This document shows, piece by piece, positions 24,942 to 34,889 of a stretch of DNA of 64,000 nt. Made by a program: the position numbers and the translations under genes. Positions within the stretch are counted from its first letter, which is position 1; every line of letters starts with the position of its first letter. The stretch is from MAG-120802 sp049430265 (GTDB lineage: Bacteria; Actinomycetota; Actinomycetes; Nanopelagicales; Nanopelagicaceae). The stretch lies in assembly GCA_049430265.1 (NCBI GenBank), contig JBMTBW010000001.1:180679-244678 (forward strand), read 5' to 3'. Under the pieces are notes generated by a model. The model was not told where the DNA came from and did not search any database. It worked only from the letters and a program-made list of their open reading frames with translations.

Positions 24942-27778
24942 TGAGCGCAGATCGTTTAATTGTTCGTGGTGCAAGAGAACATAATCTAAAGAATGTCTCC
25001 CTTGATCTTCCAAGAAATGCAATGATTGTTTTTACCGGGCTATCTGGATCTGGTAAATCATCTCTTGCCTTTGACACAATATTTGCTGAAGGCCAGAGGC
25101 GCTATGTCGAGTCCCTTTCTGCCTATGCGCGCCAATTCCTAGGACAGATGGATAAGCCAGATGTTGACTTCATTGAGGGGCTATCTCCAGCTGTATCCAT
25201 TGATCAAAAATCAACTAATCGAAATCCAAGATCGACAGTTGGAACTATTACTGAGGTCTATGACTATCTTCGTCTTCTCTTCGCCAGAGCAGGAAAGCCA
25301 CATTGCCCAAAGTGTGGAAAAGAGATTGCAAAACAGACCCCACAAAATATTGTCGATCAAATCCTCGAGCTTCCAGCAGAGACTAAGTTTCAAGTATTAG
25401 CACCTGTTATTAGGGCGCGAAAGGGAGAGTTTGTTGATCTCTTCAAAGATTTCATTGCTCAGGGATACTCAAGAGTCAGAGTTGATGGAACAACAGTTGC
25501 CTTAACTGAGGCTCCAAAACTAAAGAAACAAGAAAAGCACACCATCGAAGTAGTAATTGATCGTTTGACTGCTAAGCCAGAGGGAAGGCAGCGATTAACC
25601 GATTCAATTGAAACAGCTTTAAAGCTGGCTAATGGCCTTGTGACTCTAGATTTTGTTGATGCAAAGGGGGCAGATAAAGAGCGAACCTATAGTGAGCTCT
25701 TAGCTTGCCATGATTGTGGACTTTCATTCCAGGAGATGGAGCCAAGATCGTTTTCCTTTAATTCACCATTTGGGGCTTGCGCTGAGTGCACCGGCATTGG
25801 TTCAAAACTTGAAGTTGATGAAGAGCTAGTGATTCCAGATGACTCAATATCAATAAATGATGGCGCAATTGCTCCTTGGTCAGGTGGGCAGTCCTCTGAC
25901 TACTTTATAAATCTCTTGGAGGCACTAGCTGCCGATGTTAAGTTCTCCCTAAACACTCCCTGGAGCAAACTCTCTGTTAAAGCAAAAGATGCAATTTTAA
26001 ATGGCTATGAATATGAAGTTCATGTTAAATACAAGAATCGCTACGGCCGAGTAAGAAATTACTCAACAGGATTTGAAGGAGTCATTCCTTTTGTTCATCG
26101 CAGGCATTCAGAAACTGATAGTGATTACAGCAGAGAGAGATTTGAAGCCTATATGCGACAAATCCCATGTCCTGCCTGTAAGGGTTCTCGTCTAAAGCCA
26201 GAGGTCTTGGCTGTTACCTTAGGCGGCAAAAACATCGCAGAAATATGCGAGCTTTCAATTGAGGATTGCGCGAAGTTTTTAAAGGGCTTAAAACTTGCAT
26301 CGCGTGAGGCGAAAATCGCTGAGCGCGTAATGAAGGAAGTACATGCTCGACTTGGGTTTTTACTTGATGTTGGACTCGAATACTTAACTCTTGCAAGACC
26401 TGCAGCGACGCTCTCTGGAGGTGAGGCGCAGAGAATTCGCCTTGCAACTCAGATTGGTTCAGGCTTAGTTGGAGTTCTCTATGTTCTAGATGAACCAAGT
26501 ATCGGTCTTCACCAAAGAGATAATAAGCGCCTGATAGAGACTCTGACGCATCTTAGAGACCTAGGAAATACCTTAATTGTCGTTGAACACGATGAAGAGA
26601 CGATTAGAACTGCAGACTGGATCGTTGATATTGGTCCAGGTGCGGGAGAGCATGGCGGAGAGATTGTCGTATCAGGGGATTACCAAGCCCTGATTGATTC
26701 TAAGAAGTCAATCACTGGAGCCTACATATCAGGTCGATCAAAAATAGATATCCCTAAGAAGCGACGAGCGATTAACGCTAAGCGAGTTCTGACCATCAAG
26801 GAAGCCAAGGAAAATAACTTAAGAAATGTTGATGTAACTATCCCGCTCGGAGTTTTCGTTGCTGTTACAGGAGTCAGCGGCTCTGGAAAATCTACCCTGG
26901 TAAACGACATTCTCTATTCCGTGCTTGCAAATAAGTTAAACGGAGCTCGAATAGTTCCTGGTCGCCACAGAAGCATTTCTGGTATCGATCAACTCGATAA
27001 AGTCGTTCACGTAGATCAATCTCCGATTGGCAGAACTCCGCGCTCAAACCCTGCTACCTACACTGGAGTCTTTGACAAGATTCGTGCACTATTTTCGGAA
27101 ACAAGTGAAGCAAAAGTGCGTGGCTATCAACAGGGACGCTTCTCATTTAATGTTAAAGGTGGAAGATGTGAGAATTGCTCTGGTGATGGAACTATCACTA
27201 TCGAGATGAACTTTTTACCTGATGTATATGTGCCTTGCGAAGTCTGCCATGGAGCAAGATATAACAGAGAGACTTTAGAGGTTCATTACAAGGGCAAGAC
27301 AATTGCTGAAGTTCTTGACATGCCCATTGAGAAGGCTCAAGATTTCTTTGAATCAATTCCTGCCATTCACCGCTATCTAAAGACGCTCTGTGATGTGGGC
27401 CTTGGCTATGTTCGACTTGGTCAATCCGCGCCAACTCTTTCGGGAGGAGAGGCGCAGAGAGTCAAGCTTTCAACAGAGCTACAACGCCGATCAACGGGGC
27501 GAACAATATATGTACTTGATGAGCCAACGACAGGACTTCACTTTGAAGATGTAAGGAAACTTCTTGGCGTGCTTCAAAGACTAGTTGATACTGGAAATAC
27601 TGTTGTTGTTATTGAACATAATATGGATGTTATTAAGTGCGCAGATTGGATTATTGACCTAGGACCGGAGGGTGGAACTGGGGGAGGAAGCATCGTTGCT
27701 GAAGGAGTTCCAGAGGCAATTGCAAAGGTTTCTGCCAGCTATACCGGAAAGTTCCTCCGCGAAACACTAAAGAAGTAG
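24938..27778 (+). CDS. uvrA: Excinuclease ABC subunit A
   Basis: UvrA is the damage-recognition ATPase that loads UvrB. It has two ABC modules: Walker A motifs GLSGSGKSS (about 34-42) and GVSGSGKST (about 650), each with its own LSGGEAQR signature. Zinc-binding Cys pairs are visible as CHDCG with CAECTG, and CENCSGDG with CEVCHG. At 946 residues it is complete. GTG 24938 overlaps the uvrB stop; ATG 24941, 3 nt further, is an equally good start behind the purine-rich GGAAGGGGG. Confidence 0.97.
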   Translation: MMSADRLIVRGAREHNLKNVSLDLPRNAMIVFTGLSGSGKSSLAFDTIFAEGQRRYVESLSAYARQFLGQMDKPDVDFIEGLSPAVSIDQKSTNRNPRSTVGTITEVYDYLRLLFARAGKPHCPKCGKEIAKQTPQNIVDQILELPAETKFQVLAPVIRARKGEFVDLFKDFIAQGYSRVRVDGTTVALTEAPKLKKQEKHTIEVVIDRLTAKPEGRQRLTDSIETALKLANGLVTLDFVDAKGADKERTYSELLACHDCGLSFQEMEPRSFSFNSPFGACAECTGIGSKLEVDEELVIPDDSISINDGAIAPWSGGQSSDYFINLLEALAADVKFSLNTPWSKLSVKAKDAILNGYEYEVHVKYKNRYGRVRNYSTGFEGVIPFVHRRHSETDSDYSRERFEAYMRQIPCPACKGSRLKPEVLAVTLGGKNIAEICELSIEDCAKFLKGLKLASREAKIAERVMKEVHARLGFLLDVGLEYLTLARPAATLSGGEAQRIRLATQIGSGLVGVLYVLDEPSIGLHQRDNKRLIETLTHLRDLGNTLIVVEHDEETIRTADWIVDIGPGAGEHGGEIVVSGDYQALIDSKKSITGAYISGRSKIDIPKKRRAINAKRVLTIKEAKENNLRNVDVTIPLGVFVAVTGVSGSGKSTLVNDILYSVLANKLNGARIVPGRHRSISGIDQLDKVVHVDQSPIGRTPRSNPATYTGVFDKIRALFSETSEAKVRGYQQGRFSFNVKGGRCENCSGDGTITIEMNFLPDVYVPCEVCHGARYNRETLEVHYKGKTIAEVLDMPIEKAQDFFESIPAIHRYLKTLCDVGLGYVRLGQSAPTLSGGEAQRVKLSTELQRRSTGRTIYVLDEPTTGLHFEDVRKLLGVLQRLVDTGNTVVVIEHNMDVIKCADWIIDLGPEGGTGGGSIVAEGVPEAIAKVSASYTGKFLRETLKK

Positions 27779-27780
27779 CT

Positions 27781-29694
27781 ATGGCAGATCCTGCTTCATA
27801 CCGCCCAGAGAATGTTCCCGATGAACCTGGGGTCTATCGCTTCTTTAATGAAAAAGATGAAGTTATCTATGTAGGAAAGGCGAGATCGCTAAAGAATCGG
27901 ATTAACTCCTACTTTCAGAAAAACGTTGGCGAGAAAACTTATCGAATGATTCATTCCGCTAATAGAGTTGATTGGACGCTAGTAAGAAGCGAGGTCGAGG
28001 CGCTTCAATTGGAATTTACCTGGATTAAAGAGGAGAACCCTGCCTTTAATGTGCAATTTAAAGATGATAAGAGCTATCCATATCTAGCTCTTACAATGGA
28101 TGAGAAATATCCACGTCTACTCATAACTAGGAGAGCAAAACAGAAAGGTGTCACCTACTTTGGCCCCTTCACCCATGCCTGGGCGCTTCGCTCAACATTT
28201 GATGTTCTCCTAAAGCTCTTTCCAGTTAGATCATGTTCAAATAGCAACTTTGAAAGAGCTCAGCGAGCTAAGCGTCCCTGCCTACTAGGAGATATCGGAA
28301 AATGCGCCGCTCCATGTGTGGATCGAATTACCGAAGGCGATCACCGAATACTTGCACAGCGCCTAGGCGAATTCATCTCTGATGGTTCAGCAGATATTAC
28401 TCAAGCTCTGCGCGATCAGATGGCTGAGGCTGCAAGAGCAGAGGAGTTTGAAAGAGCCGGAAAATTACGTGATCAACTAGAGGCGCTAGAGCGGGCAAGT
28501 GAATCAACAGATAACGCACTATCAGACTCCATCTTCTCTGACTTCATTGCAATTCACCAAGATATTACCCACGCTGCAATTTCAATATTTAGAGTTAGAG
28601 CGGGAAGGGTCATCAGCTCGCGCTCTTGGATGATTGATTTAGCAAACCTGCCGGAGGATTCCTCACTACTTGAGGCTTGTATTAATCGGGTTTATCAAGA
28701 TTTTGAAATTGGCAAGGAAATATTAGTTAATCAGGAAATCGATGGAGGCGCTCTTGCGGATTATCTATCAGAGAGAGCTGGATATAAAGTAACTATAAAG
28801 AAGCCAGAGCGTGGCGAGAAGAGTGAGATCTTGGACATGGTTAAGCGAAATGCTAACCAAGCCTTAATTCAGTTTTTAAGTAAGCGAGCAAATGATGCTG
28901 GAGTTAGCGGGCGAGCGTTAGAGGATCTAGCAAGTGCACTTAATTTGGAAGAGCTGCCATTAAGAATTGAATGCTTTGACATTTCTAATATCCAAGGAAC
29001 CTCCGTTGTTGCATCTATGGTCGTATTTGAAGATGGACAGGCGAAGAAGAGCGAGTATCGCCGCTTTGGAATCGATGACAAAGAAAAGTTTGACGATACA
29101 AGGGCGATGCATCATGTTATTACTAGGCGATTTAAGAGATATCTGGCAGAGAAAGATTTAGATCTATCAGAAATAGAGTTAAGTGGAGGGCCGCGGCCTA
29201 AGTTTGCCTATCCGCCCCAGCTAGTAATTGTTGATGGTGGCAAGGGACAGGTTAACGCTGCTGCCAGAGCCTTTGCTGAACTTGGAATTACAGATATAGC
29301 CTTGGTAGGGCTTGCGAAAAGACTTGAAGAGATCTGGTTTGCTGATCAGAGCTATCCAGTAATTCTTGATCGACATAGCGAGGCTCTTTATTTGGTGCAG
29401 AGAATTCGCGATGAAGCCCATAGATTTGCAGTAACTTTCCATCGCTCAAAGCGATCTAAATTAATGCTGGAATCACTTCTTGATGAAATCGATAATTTGG
29501 GAGAGGTTAGACGGGCAGTTTTATTGGAACACTTTGGATCTATTGCAGCCCTTAGTAAAGCAAGCCTTGAGGAGATAGCAGCTCTTCCAGGAATTGGACC
29601 TAAGAGCGCTGAAAGCATTCTCGCTGGCCTTGCTAATTCAGCTTCTGGCTACTTCGTTGATACCTCAACAGGTGAAATAATTGAACGTTCTTGA
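27781..29694 (+). CDS. uvrC: Excinuclease ABC subunit C
   Basis: UvrC makes both incisions around a lesion. The N-terminal GIY-YIG nuclease domain reads PGVYRFFNEKDEVIYVGKA (about 15-33). The UVR domain is near 205-240 (EEFERAGKLRDQLEAL), the RNase H-like endonuclease domain is at about 390-550 (ECFDISNIQGTSVVAS, LVIVDGGKGQV), and a C-terminal tandem helix-hairpin-helix includes ALPGIGPKSAESIL. The 637 residues are full length. It begins 2 nt after the uvrA stop. All three excinuclease genes are therefore one transcription unit here. Confidence 0.97.
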   Translation: MADPASYRPENVPDEPGVYRFFNEKDEVIYVGKARSLKNRINSYFQKNVGEKTYRMIHSANRVDWTLVRSEVEALQLEFTWIKEENPAFNVQFKDDKSYPYLALTMDEKYPRLLITRRAKQKGVTYFGPFTHAWALRSTFDVLLKLFPVRSCSNSNFERAQRAKRPCLLGDIGKCAAPCVDRITEGDHRILAQRLGEFISDGSADITQALRDQMAEAARAEEFERAGKLRDQLEALERASESTDNALSDSIFSDFIAIHQDITHAAISIFRVRAGRVISSRSWMIDLANLPEDSSLLEACINRVYQDFEIGKEILVNQEIDGGALADYLSERAGYKVTIKKPERGEKSEILDMVKRNANQALIQFLSKRANDAGVSGRALEDLASALNLEELPLRIECFDISNIQGTSVVASMVVFEDGQAKKSEYRRFGIDDKEKFDDTRAMHHVITRRFKRYLAEKDLDLSEIELSGGPRPKFAYPPQLVIVDGGKGQVNAAARAFAELGITDIALVGLAKRLEEIWFADQSYPVILDRHSEALYLVQRIRDEAHRFAVTFHRSKRSKLMLESLLDEIDNLGEVRRAVLLEHFGSIAALSKASLEEIAALPGIGPKSAESILAGLANSASGYFVDTSTGEIIERS

Positions 29695-29700
29695 CACACC

Positions 29701-29706
29701 TAGGAT
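29701..29706 (+). promoter_or_regulatory. Possible -10 for rapZ
   Basis: TAGGAT lies 9 nt before ATG 29716, immediately after the uvrC stop. The spacing is longer than the 6 nt seen at other heads, so the message would be leaderless or have a leader of 1-3 nt. Confidence 0.33.
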
Positions 29707-29715
29707 GATGTAGAC

Positions 29716-30588
29716 ATGGGACGCGAGATAGTAGTAATTACCGGAATGAGCGGGGCAGGTCGCTCAACGGTGGCTCATGCTATGGAAGATCATGGCTGGT
29801 ATGTAATAGATAACTTGCCCCCTTCTTTATTAATTCCACTCTTTGATTTAACTCAAGGCAGCGATGATTCAATTGCTGTGGTAATTGATGTGCGGGGAAG
29901 ACAATTCTTTGATGATTTGAATAAAACCCTAGCTGAGTTAGCCGAGCGGGGAATATCTCGAAAAATTATCTTTGTTGACGCATCAGATGATGTTTTAGTT
30001 CGAAGATTTGAATCATCTAGGCGTCCCCACCCACTTCAAGGAAGTGACCGAATCCTCGATGGTATTGAAAAAGAGCGAGAGCGACTAAGGGAACTTCGCT
30101 CTGGGGCAGATCTTGTAGTGGATTCATCGCAATTAAATGTTCATCAATTAGAGAGAAAAATTGCCGAGCTATTCTCGGTAGATCCTTCAGCCTCGCTAAA
30201 AGTTAATGTTCTTTCCTTTGGATATAAGTTCGGTCTTCCCGTTGATGCAGATTTAGTTATGGATTGTCGCTTTATTCCAAACCCACATTGGGATCCTGAA
30301 CTTAGGGCGATGAATGGCCTTGATAAGCAAGTTAGTGATGCAGTCCTTAGCGCTGAGAGTGTCGGTGAATTTTTAGAGAGATACTTAGCTCTCTTTAATA
30401 GCTTAGGGCAGGGATATTTGAGAGAGGGAAAGAAATATATAACTCTTGCAATTGGTTGCACTGGCGGAAAACATAGAAGCGTCGCGGTTGCTGAAGAGCT
30501 TGCAAGAAGAATTAATGGCAGCGCAATTGATGCAGAACATAGCGTTTCAGCTCACGCGATTCATAGAGATTTAGGTAGGGAGCGTTGA
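29716..30588 (+). CDS. rapZ: RapZ-family nucleotide-binding protein (YvcJ-like)
   Basis: The N-terminal P-loop domain has Walker A GMSGAGRST (about 9-17) and DNLPPSL. The C-terminal RapZ domain has GYKFGLPVDADLVMDCRFIPNP and the GCTGGKHRSVAVAE motif. In E. coli RapZ guides RNase E to the small RNA GlmZ to control glucosamine-6-phosphate synthase; actinobacteria lack that RNA, so the role here is unknown beyond nucleotide and probably metabolite binding. It overlaps yvcK by 4 nt. The rapZ-yvcK-whiA triplet is conserved in Gram-positive bacteria. Confidence 0.93.
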   Translation: MGREIVVITGMSGAGRSTVAHAMEDHGWYVIDNLPPSLLIPLFDLTQGSDDSIAVVIDVRGRQFFDDLNKTLAELAERGISRKIIFVDASDDVLVRRFESSRRPHPLQGSDRILDGIEKERERLRELRSGADLVVDSSQLNVHQLERKIAELFSVDPSASLKVNVLSFGYKFGLPVDADLVMDCRFIPNPHWDPELRAMNGLDKQVSDAVLSAESVGEFLERYLALFNSLGQGYLREGKKYITLAIGCTGGKHRSVAVAEELARRINGSAIDAEHSVSAHAIHRDLGRER

Positions 30589-31544
30589 GTAGCCCCAAGG
30601 TTGTTGCACTTGGCGGTGGCCATGGCCTTGCTGCCACTTTATCTGCTTTAAGAAAAATCACTACTGAGTTAACTGCAATTGTCACTGTTGCTGATAATGG
30701 TGGATCAAGTGGGAGATTAAGGAAAGAATTCAATTCACTTCCGCCAGGAGATTTAAGAATGGCACTTGCTGCGCTCTGCGCAGATGATGAATGGGGCAGA
30801 AGCTGGGCAGAGATAATGCAATATCGTTTCACCTCCAAAGGTGAATTAGATGGCCATGCACTTGGCAATTTACTATTAACCGCGCTCTGGGATAGCGAAA
30901 GTGATCCGGTCAAAGGGTTAGATAAAGTTGGTGCGCTATTAAAAGTTGTAGGGCGAGTACTGCCAATGGCTCTAGAACCTCTTGATATTGAAGGAGTTTT
31001 TAAAACTTGGCAAGGCACTCATTTAATTAGAGGACAACAAGAGGTAGCGCTAGGAAGAGGAATCCTCGAAGATTTAAGGCTAATTCCGGATGATCCGACG
31101 CCCACTTCTCAAGGAGTCGATGCAATTGCGAAAGCAGACTTTATTACCTTAGGTCCAGGCTCCTGGTTTTCCAGTGTTCTGCCACATCTTCTAGTTACCA
31201 AACAACGTCAGGTGCTTGAGAGTTCAAGGGCTAAGAAAGTGATAATTCTTAATCTTGATGCCTCGCCGAGCTCCAGTGGGGATGAGTTGGCTGGTAGTTC
31301 GCCAGCAGATCATTTGAGAATCTTGCGCAGATTTGCCCCAGATCTAAACTGTGATGTTGCTCTACTAGATAGCTCAATTGCCGCTCGTTCTGAGCTATTA
31401 ATAGAGCTAGAGGGCCTTGTTGAGGCGATGGGTGGAAGGGTTTTTGTTGCAGATCTTGCATCTCACCCCGGAAGTAATCACCATGATACTGAAAAATTAT
31501 TTTTGACTTTGAGCCACATTTTTCAAGCCGAGATGCTTAGATAA
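30585..31544 (+). CDS. yvcK: YvcK/CofD-like protein (gluconeogenesis factor family)
   Basis: This is a CofD-fold protein with the opening VVALGGGHGLAATLSALR, VTVADNGGSSGRLR, and DGHALGNLLLTAL. In Bacillus and Mycobacterium YvcK/CuvA binds UDP-sugars and is needed for growth on gluconeogenic carbon and for envelope synthesis. At 319 residues it is typical. The start is TTG 30585 in a TTGA overlap with rapZ, behind GGTAGGG. whiA follows 5 nt after its stop. Confidence 0.93.
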   Translation: MSSPKVVALGGGHGLAATLSALRKITTELTAIVTVADNGGSSGRLRKEFNSLPPGDLRMALAALCADDEWGRSWAEIMQYRFTSKGELDGHALGNLLLTALWDSESDPVKGLDKVGALLKVVGRVLPMALEPLDIEGVFKTWQGTHLIRGQQEVALGRGILEDLRLIPDDPTPTSQGVDAIAKADFITLGPGSWFSSVLPHLLVTKQRQVLESSRAKKVIILNLDASPSSSGDELAGSSPADHLRILRRFAPDLNCDVALLDSSIAARSELLIELEGLVEAMGGRVFVADLASHPGSNHHDTEKLFLTLSHIFQAEMLR

Positions 31545-31549
31545 CCCAC

Positions 31550-32527
31550 ATGGCAATGACTGCAGCGGTTAAGGATGAGTTAAGCCGCCTTACTATCTCA
31601 AAGCCTTGCTGCCGAAAGGCTGAAGTTTCTGCGATATTGCGCTTTGCCGGGGGGCTACATATCTCAGCCGGAAAGATTATGGTTGAGATTGAACTTGATA
31701 CCGCCCAAGCTGCAAGACGAATTAGAAAAGATATTGCAGATATCTATGGCCATGATTCAGATTTAGCAGTTATTAGCGCTGGCGGTTTAAGAAAAGGTAG
31801 TCGCTATTTAGTTCGAGTGATTAAAGACGGCGATAACTTAGCAAGACAGACTGGACTTGTTGATTCTCATGGACGTCCAGTAAGAGGTTTACCACCACAA
31901 GTAGTCTCTGCAGGAATTTGTTGCGCCGAAGCTGCATGGCGGGGTGCATTTCTTGCTCATGGTTCGTTAACTGAACCTGGAAGATCATCGGCTCTAGAAA
32001 TAACTTGCCCAGGACCAGAAGCTGCGCTTGCTCTTGTTGGCGCTGCTCGCAGATTAACAATTGCTGCAAAGGCTCGTGAGGTTCGAGGAGTTGATCGAGT
32101 AGTAATCAGAGATGGCGATGCCATTGGGGTTTTATTAACTCGTCTTGGAGCCCATGAAAGTGTTATGGCTTGGGAAGAGCGGCGGATGAGAAGAGAAGTC
32201 AGAGCAACCGCTAATCGCCTTGCAAACTTTGATGATGCCAACTTAAGACGCTCAGCAAGAGCTGCAGTTGCTGCATCTGCGCGAGTTGCAAGAGCGATGG
32301 AGATTTTAGGAGAAGATATTCCAGATCATCTTCGTGAAGCAGGACAGCTACGAATTACTCATGGGCAGGCAAGCCTTGAGGAGTTAGGTTCGCTATCAAC
32401 GCCGCCGATGACTAAAGATGCAATTGCTGGGCGAATTAGGCGCCTATTGGCGATGGCCGATAAACGCGCAAGCGATCTAGGAATTCCAGATACTGAGGCC
32501 GGGCTCTCACCAGAGCTACTTAATTAA
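31550..32527 (+). CDS. whiA: WhiA-family DNA-binding regulator
   Basis: WhiA has an N-terminal LAGLIDADG-like fold (about 1-200; SRLTISKPCCRKAEVSAIL, then PGRSSALEITCPG) and a C-terminal helix-turn-helix (about 225-320; HLREAGQLRITHGQASLEELG, then MTKDAIAGRIRRLL). In Streptomyces it works with WhiB to start sporulation septation; in non-sporulating relatives it influences division and chromosome segregation. The 325 residues match the family. Its presence in an apparently streamlined, non-sporulating cell supports a basic cell-cycle role. Confidence 0.95.
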   Translation: MAMTAAVKDELSRLTISKPCCRKAEVSAILRFAGGLHISAGKIMVEIELDTAQAARRIRKDIADIYGHDSDLAVISAGGLRKGSRYLVRVIKDGDNLARQTGLVDSHGRPVRGLPPQVVSAGICCAEAAWRGAFLAHGSLTEPGRSSALEITCPGPEAALALVGAARRLTIAAKAREVRGVDRVVIRDGDAIGVLLTRLGAHESVMAWEERRMRREVRATANRLANFDDANLRRSARAAVAASARVARAMEILGEDIPDHLREAGQLRITHGQASLEELGSLSTPPMTKDAIAGRIRRLLAMADKRASDLGIPDTEAGLSPELLN

Positions 32528-32666
32528 TCTTTGAGCCCAATTTATCTAGGCAAGCGTTCTCCAAATATTCACTGATAGGATTTACCCAAGTCCACAAAGT
32601 CGTGGCAAGCCTGGTCAAAAATTAAAACAGTGGCGTTAGTCGCCCATCCGATGGAGCGTGGTTATC

Positions 32667-33668
32667 TTGGTAAAAGTTGGAATCAATGGTTTCGGTCGTA
32701 TTGGACGTAACTTCTTTCGCGCAGCGCTAACATCAAAGGCTGATTTTGAAATCGTTGCCGTAAATGACTTAACCGACATTGCCACCCTTGCTCATCTACT
32801 CAAATATGACTCAATTCTTGGTCGACTTGGCCAAGAGGTTTCCCACAATGAAAATTCAATTACTGTTGGAAATAAGAGCTTTAAAGTATTTGCAGAGCGT
32901 GATCCAGCAGCGCTTGCCTGGGGATCAGTTGGGGCAGATATCGTGGTTGAATCAACCGGACATTTCACAAAAGCCTCTGATGCAAAGAAGCACTTAGTTG
33001 GGGGAGCAAAGAAGGTAGTTATCTCAGCTCCAGCAAGTGATGAGGATGTCACTCTAGTTCTTGGAGTTAATGATTCTGCCTATGATCCAGCAAAGCATCA
33101 GATAATCTCTAACGCCTCTTGCACCACTAACTGCCTTGCTCCAATGGCTAAAGTGCTGCACGATAACTTTGGAATTATTCGAGGCTTTATGACCACAGTT
33201 CATGCTTATACCAATGATCAAGTAATCCTAGATTTTCCTCATAAAGATCTACGCCGGGCAAGAGCTGCGGCAACAAATATCATTCCAACTTCAACTGGAG
33301 CAGCAAAGGCAATTGGTTTAGTTCTTCCAGAGTTGAAGGGCAAGCTTGATGGCTACGCTCTACGTGTACCAGTGCCAACAGGATCAATAACCGATCTAAC
33401 AGTTGAGCTCTCTCGCGAGGTAAGCGCTGCTGAAATTAACGAGGCAATGAAGAAGGCTGCATCCGGCCCTCTTAAAGGAATTCTTTATTACACCGAAGAC
33501 CCAATCGTCTCTAGCGATATTGTCACCGATCCTCACTCCTGCATCTTTGATGCCGGGATTACTAAGGCAATTGGCAATCAAGCAAAGGTTGCCGGTTGGT
33601 ATGACAATGAGTGGGGATATTCAAATCGCCTAGTTGATTTAATGAGCTTTATTGGGAAGAGCCTTTGA
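32667..33668 (+). CDS. gap: Glyceraldehyde-3-phosphate dehydrogenase
   Basis: GAPDH oxidises glyceraldehyde-3-phosphate to 1,3-bisphosphoglycerate with NAD+. It opens VKVGINGFGRIGRNF (Rossmann motif), has catalytic Cys152 in SNASCTTNCLAP, and the paired His in TTVHAYTNDQ. I prefer TTG 32667, which begins MVKVGING as in homologues and has GGAG 10 nt upstream; the earlier GTG 32658 is only 1 nt from that GGAG. The length is then 333 residues. gap heads the lower-glycolysis set gap-pgk-tpiA. The upstream gap (32528-32666) holds no gene; I could not fix a promoter there. Confidence 0.96.
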   Translation: MVKVGINGFGRIGRNFFRAALTSKADFEIVAVNDLTDIATLAHLLKYDSILGRLGQEVSHNENSITVGNKSFKVFAERDPAALAWGSVGADIVVESTGHFTKASDAKKHLVGGAKKVVISAPASDEDVTLVLGVNDSAYDPAKHQIISNASCTTNCLAPMAKVLHDNFGIIRGFMTTVHAYTNDQVILDFPHKDLRRARAAATNIIPTSTGAAKAIGLVLPELKGKLDGYALRVPVPTGSITDLTVELSREVSAAEINEAMKKAASGPLKGILYYTEDPIVSSDIVTDPHSCIFDAGITKAIGNQAKVAGWYDNEWGYSNRLVDLMSFIGKSL

Positions 33669-34864
33669 TTCAAGGTTTATCCTCGTTAAATCCAGCAGGG
33701 AAAAGAGTTCTACTTCGCTGTGATCTAAATGTTCCACTTAAAGATAGCGGTGATGGAAACAGACTTATTACCGATGATGGTCGTATCCGTGCATCGCTTC
33801 CAACAATTCAAGAACTAATCTCACTTGGTGCATCGGTTGTAATCATTGCTCACCTTGGAAGACCAAAAGGTGAAGTTAAAAGTGAGTTATCACTTGAACC
33901 AGTTGCTAAACGCTTAGCAGAACTAATTGGAAGGCAAGTCGCATTTTCGAGTCAGGTAGTAGGGCCCGAAGCTTTCGAAAAGGCTGCTGCCTTAAAGAGT
34001 GGAGAAATTCTTCTATTAGAAAATATTCGCTTTAACGCCTCTGAGACTAGTAAAGATGAGACAGAGCGTTTAGCTCTAGCAAAAGATTTAGCAAAGTTGG
34101 GCGATCTCTATGTGGGAGATGGCTTTGGCGCTGTACATAGAAAACATGCCTCAGTATTTGAGCTAGCCCAATTACTTCCACACGCTGCAGGAAAGTTAAT
34201 TGCAGCAGAGGTTACTGTTCTTGAGAAACTAACTCAATCTCCAGAGCGTCCCTATGGAGTAGTTCTTGGCGGAGCTAAGGTCTCAGATAAAATTGGAGTG
34301 ATTTCAAATCTACTTGATAAGGTAAATATTCTTGCAATTGGTGGGGGAATGCTCTTTACCTTTCTTGCAGCTCAAGGAAAAGAAGTTGGAAAATCTTTAT
34401 TTGAAGCGGAATCTGTTGACTTGGTGAAGCAATTACTAGAACGAGCAGAAAAGTTGGGAGTAAGAGTTTTACTACCAAGTGATATCTGGGTAGCTCCAGC
34501 TTTTGCTAACGAATCTCCAAGTTTAGTAAGCGCAGATCAGATTCCAAGTAATCAGATGGGGCTAGATATAGGCCCGGAGAGCGCCCATGCATTTGCTTCT
34601 GCAATTAAAGAGTGCGCTACCGTCTTTTGGAATGGACCAATGGGGGTCTTTGAATTTCCTAATTTTGCCTCAGGGACCAGGATTGTTGCTCAAGCTTTAA
34701 GTGAAGTCTCAGGGCTTTCCGTTGTTGGTGGCGGAGATTCAGCAGCTGCGGTGAGAGCTCTTGGCTTTAACGATAGCGATTTTGGATATATCTCAACTGG
34801 CGGGGGAGCATCACTTGAATACTTGGAAGGTAAGCAGCTTCCAGGACTAATAGCCTTAAGATAA
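33665..34864 (+). CDS. pgk: Phosphoglycerate kinase
   Basis: Pgk makes ATP from 1,3-bisphosphoglycerate. The N-terminal lobe has RVLLRCDLNVPL, AHLGRPKG and ENIRFN, and the C-terminal nucleotide lobe has GGAKVSDKIGV and FWNGPMGVFEFPNFASGT. The final GGGDSAAAV and STGGGASLEYLEGK are standard. At 399 residues it is complete. The start is TTG 33665 in a TTGA overlap with the gap stop. tpiA follows after 25 nt. Confidence 0.97.
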   Translation: MIQGLSSLNPAGKRVLLRCDLNVPLKDSGDGNRLITDDGRIRASLPTIQELISLGASVVIIAHLGRPKGEVKSELSLEPVAKRLAELIGRQVAFSSQVVGPEAFEKAAALKSGEILLLENIRFNASETSKDETERLALAKDLAKLGDLYVGDGFGAVHRKHASVFELAQLLPHAAGKLIAAEVTVLEKLTQSPERPYGVVLGGAKVSDKIGVISNLLDKVNILAIGGGMLFTFLAAQGKEVGKSLFEAESVDLVKQLLERAEKLGVRVLLPSDIWVAPAFANESPSLVSADQIPSNQMGLDIGPESAHAFASAIKECATVFWNGPMGVFEFPNFASGTRIVAQALSEVSGLSVVGGGDSAAAVRALGFNDSDFGYISTGGGASLEYLEGKQLPGLIALR

Positions 34865-34889
34865 GCAAGTAGCCAACTAAGGAGCAGAA

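Noticed and set aside
25161..25400. Small plus-strand frame inside uvrA
   Set aside because: Out-of-frame reading of a conserved region of UvrA; no start signal.
30512..31018. 168-codon reverse-strand open frame opposite rapZ/yvcK
   Set aside because: Both genes on the plus strand are strongly conserved; the reverse frame shows no known motif.
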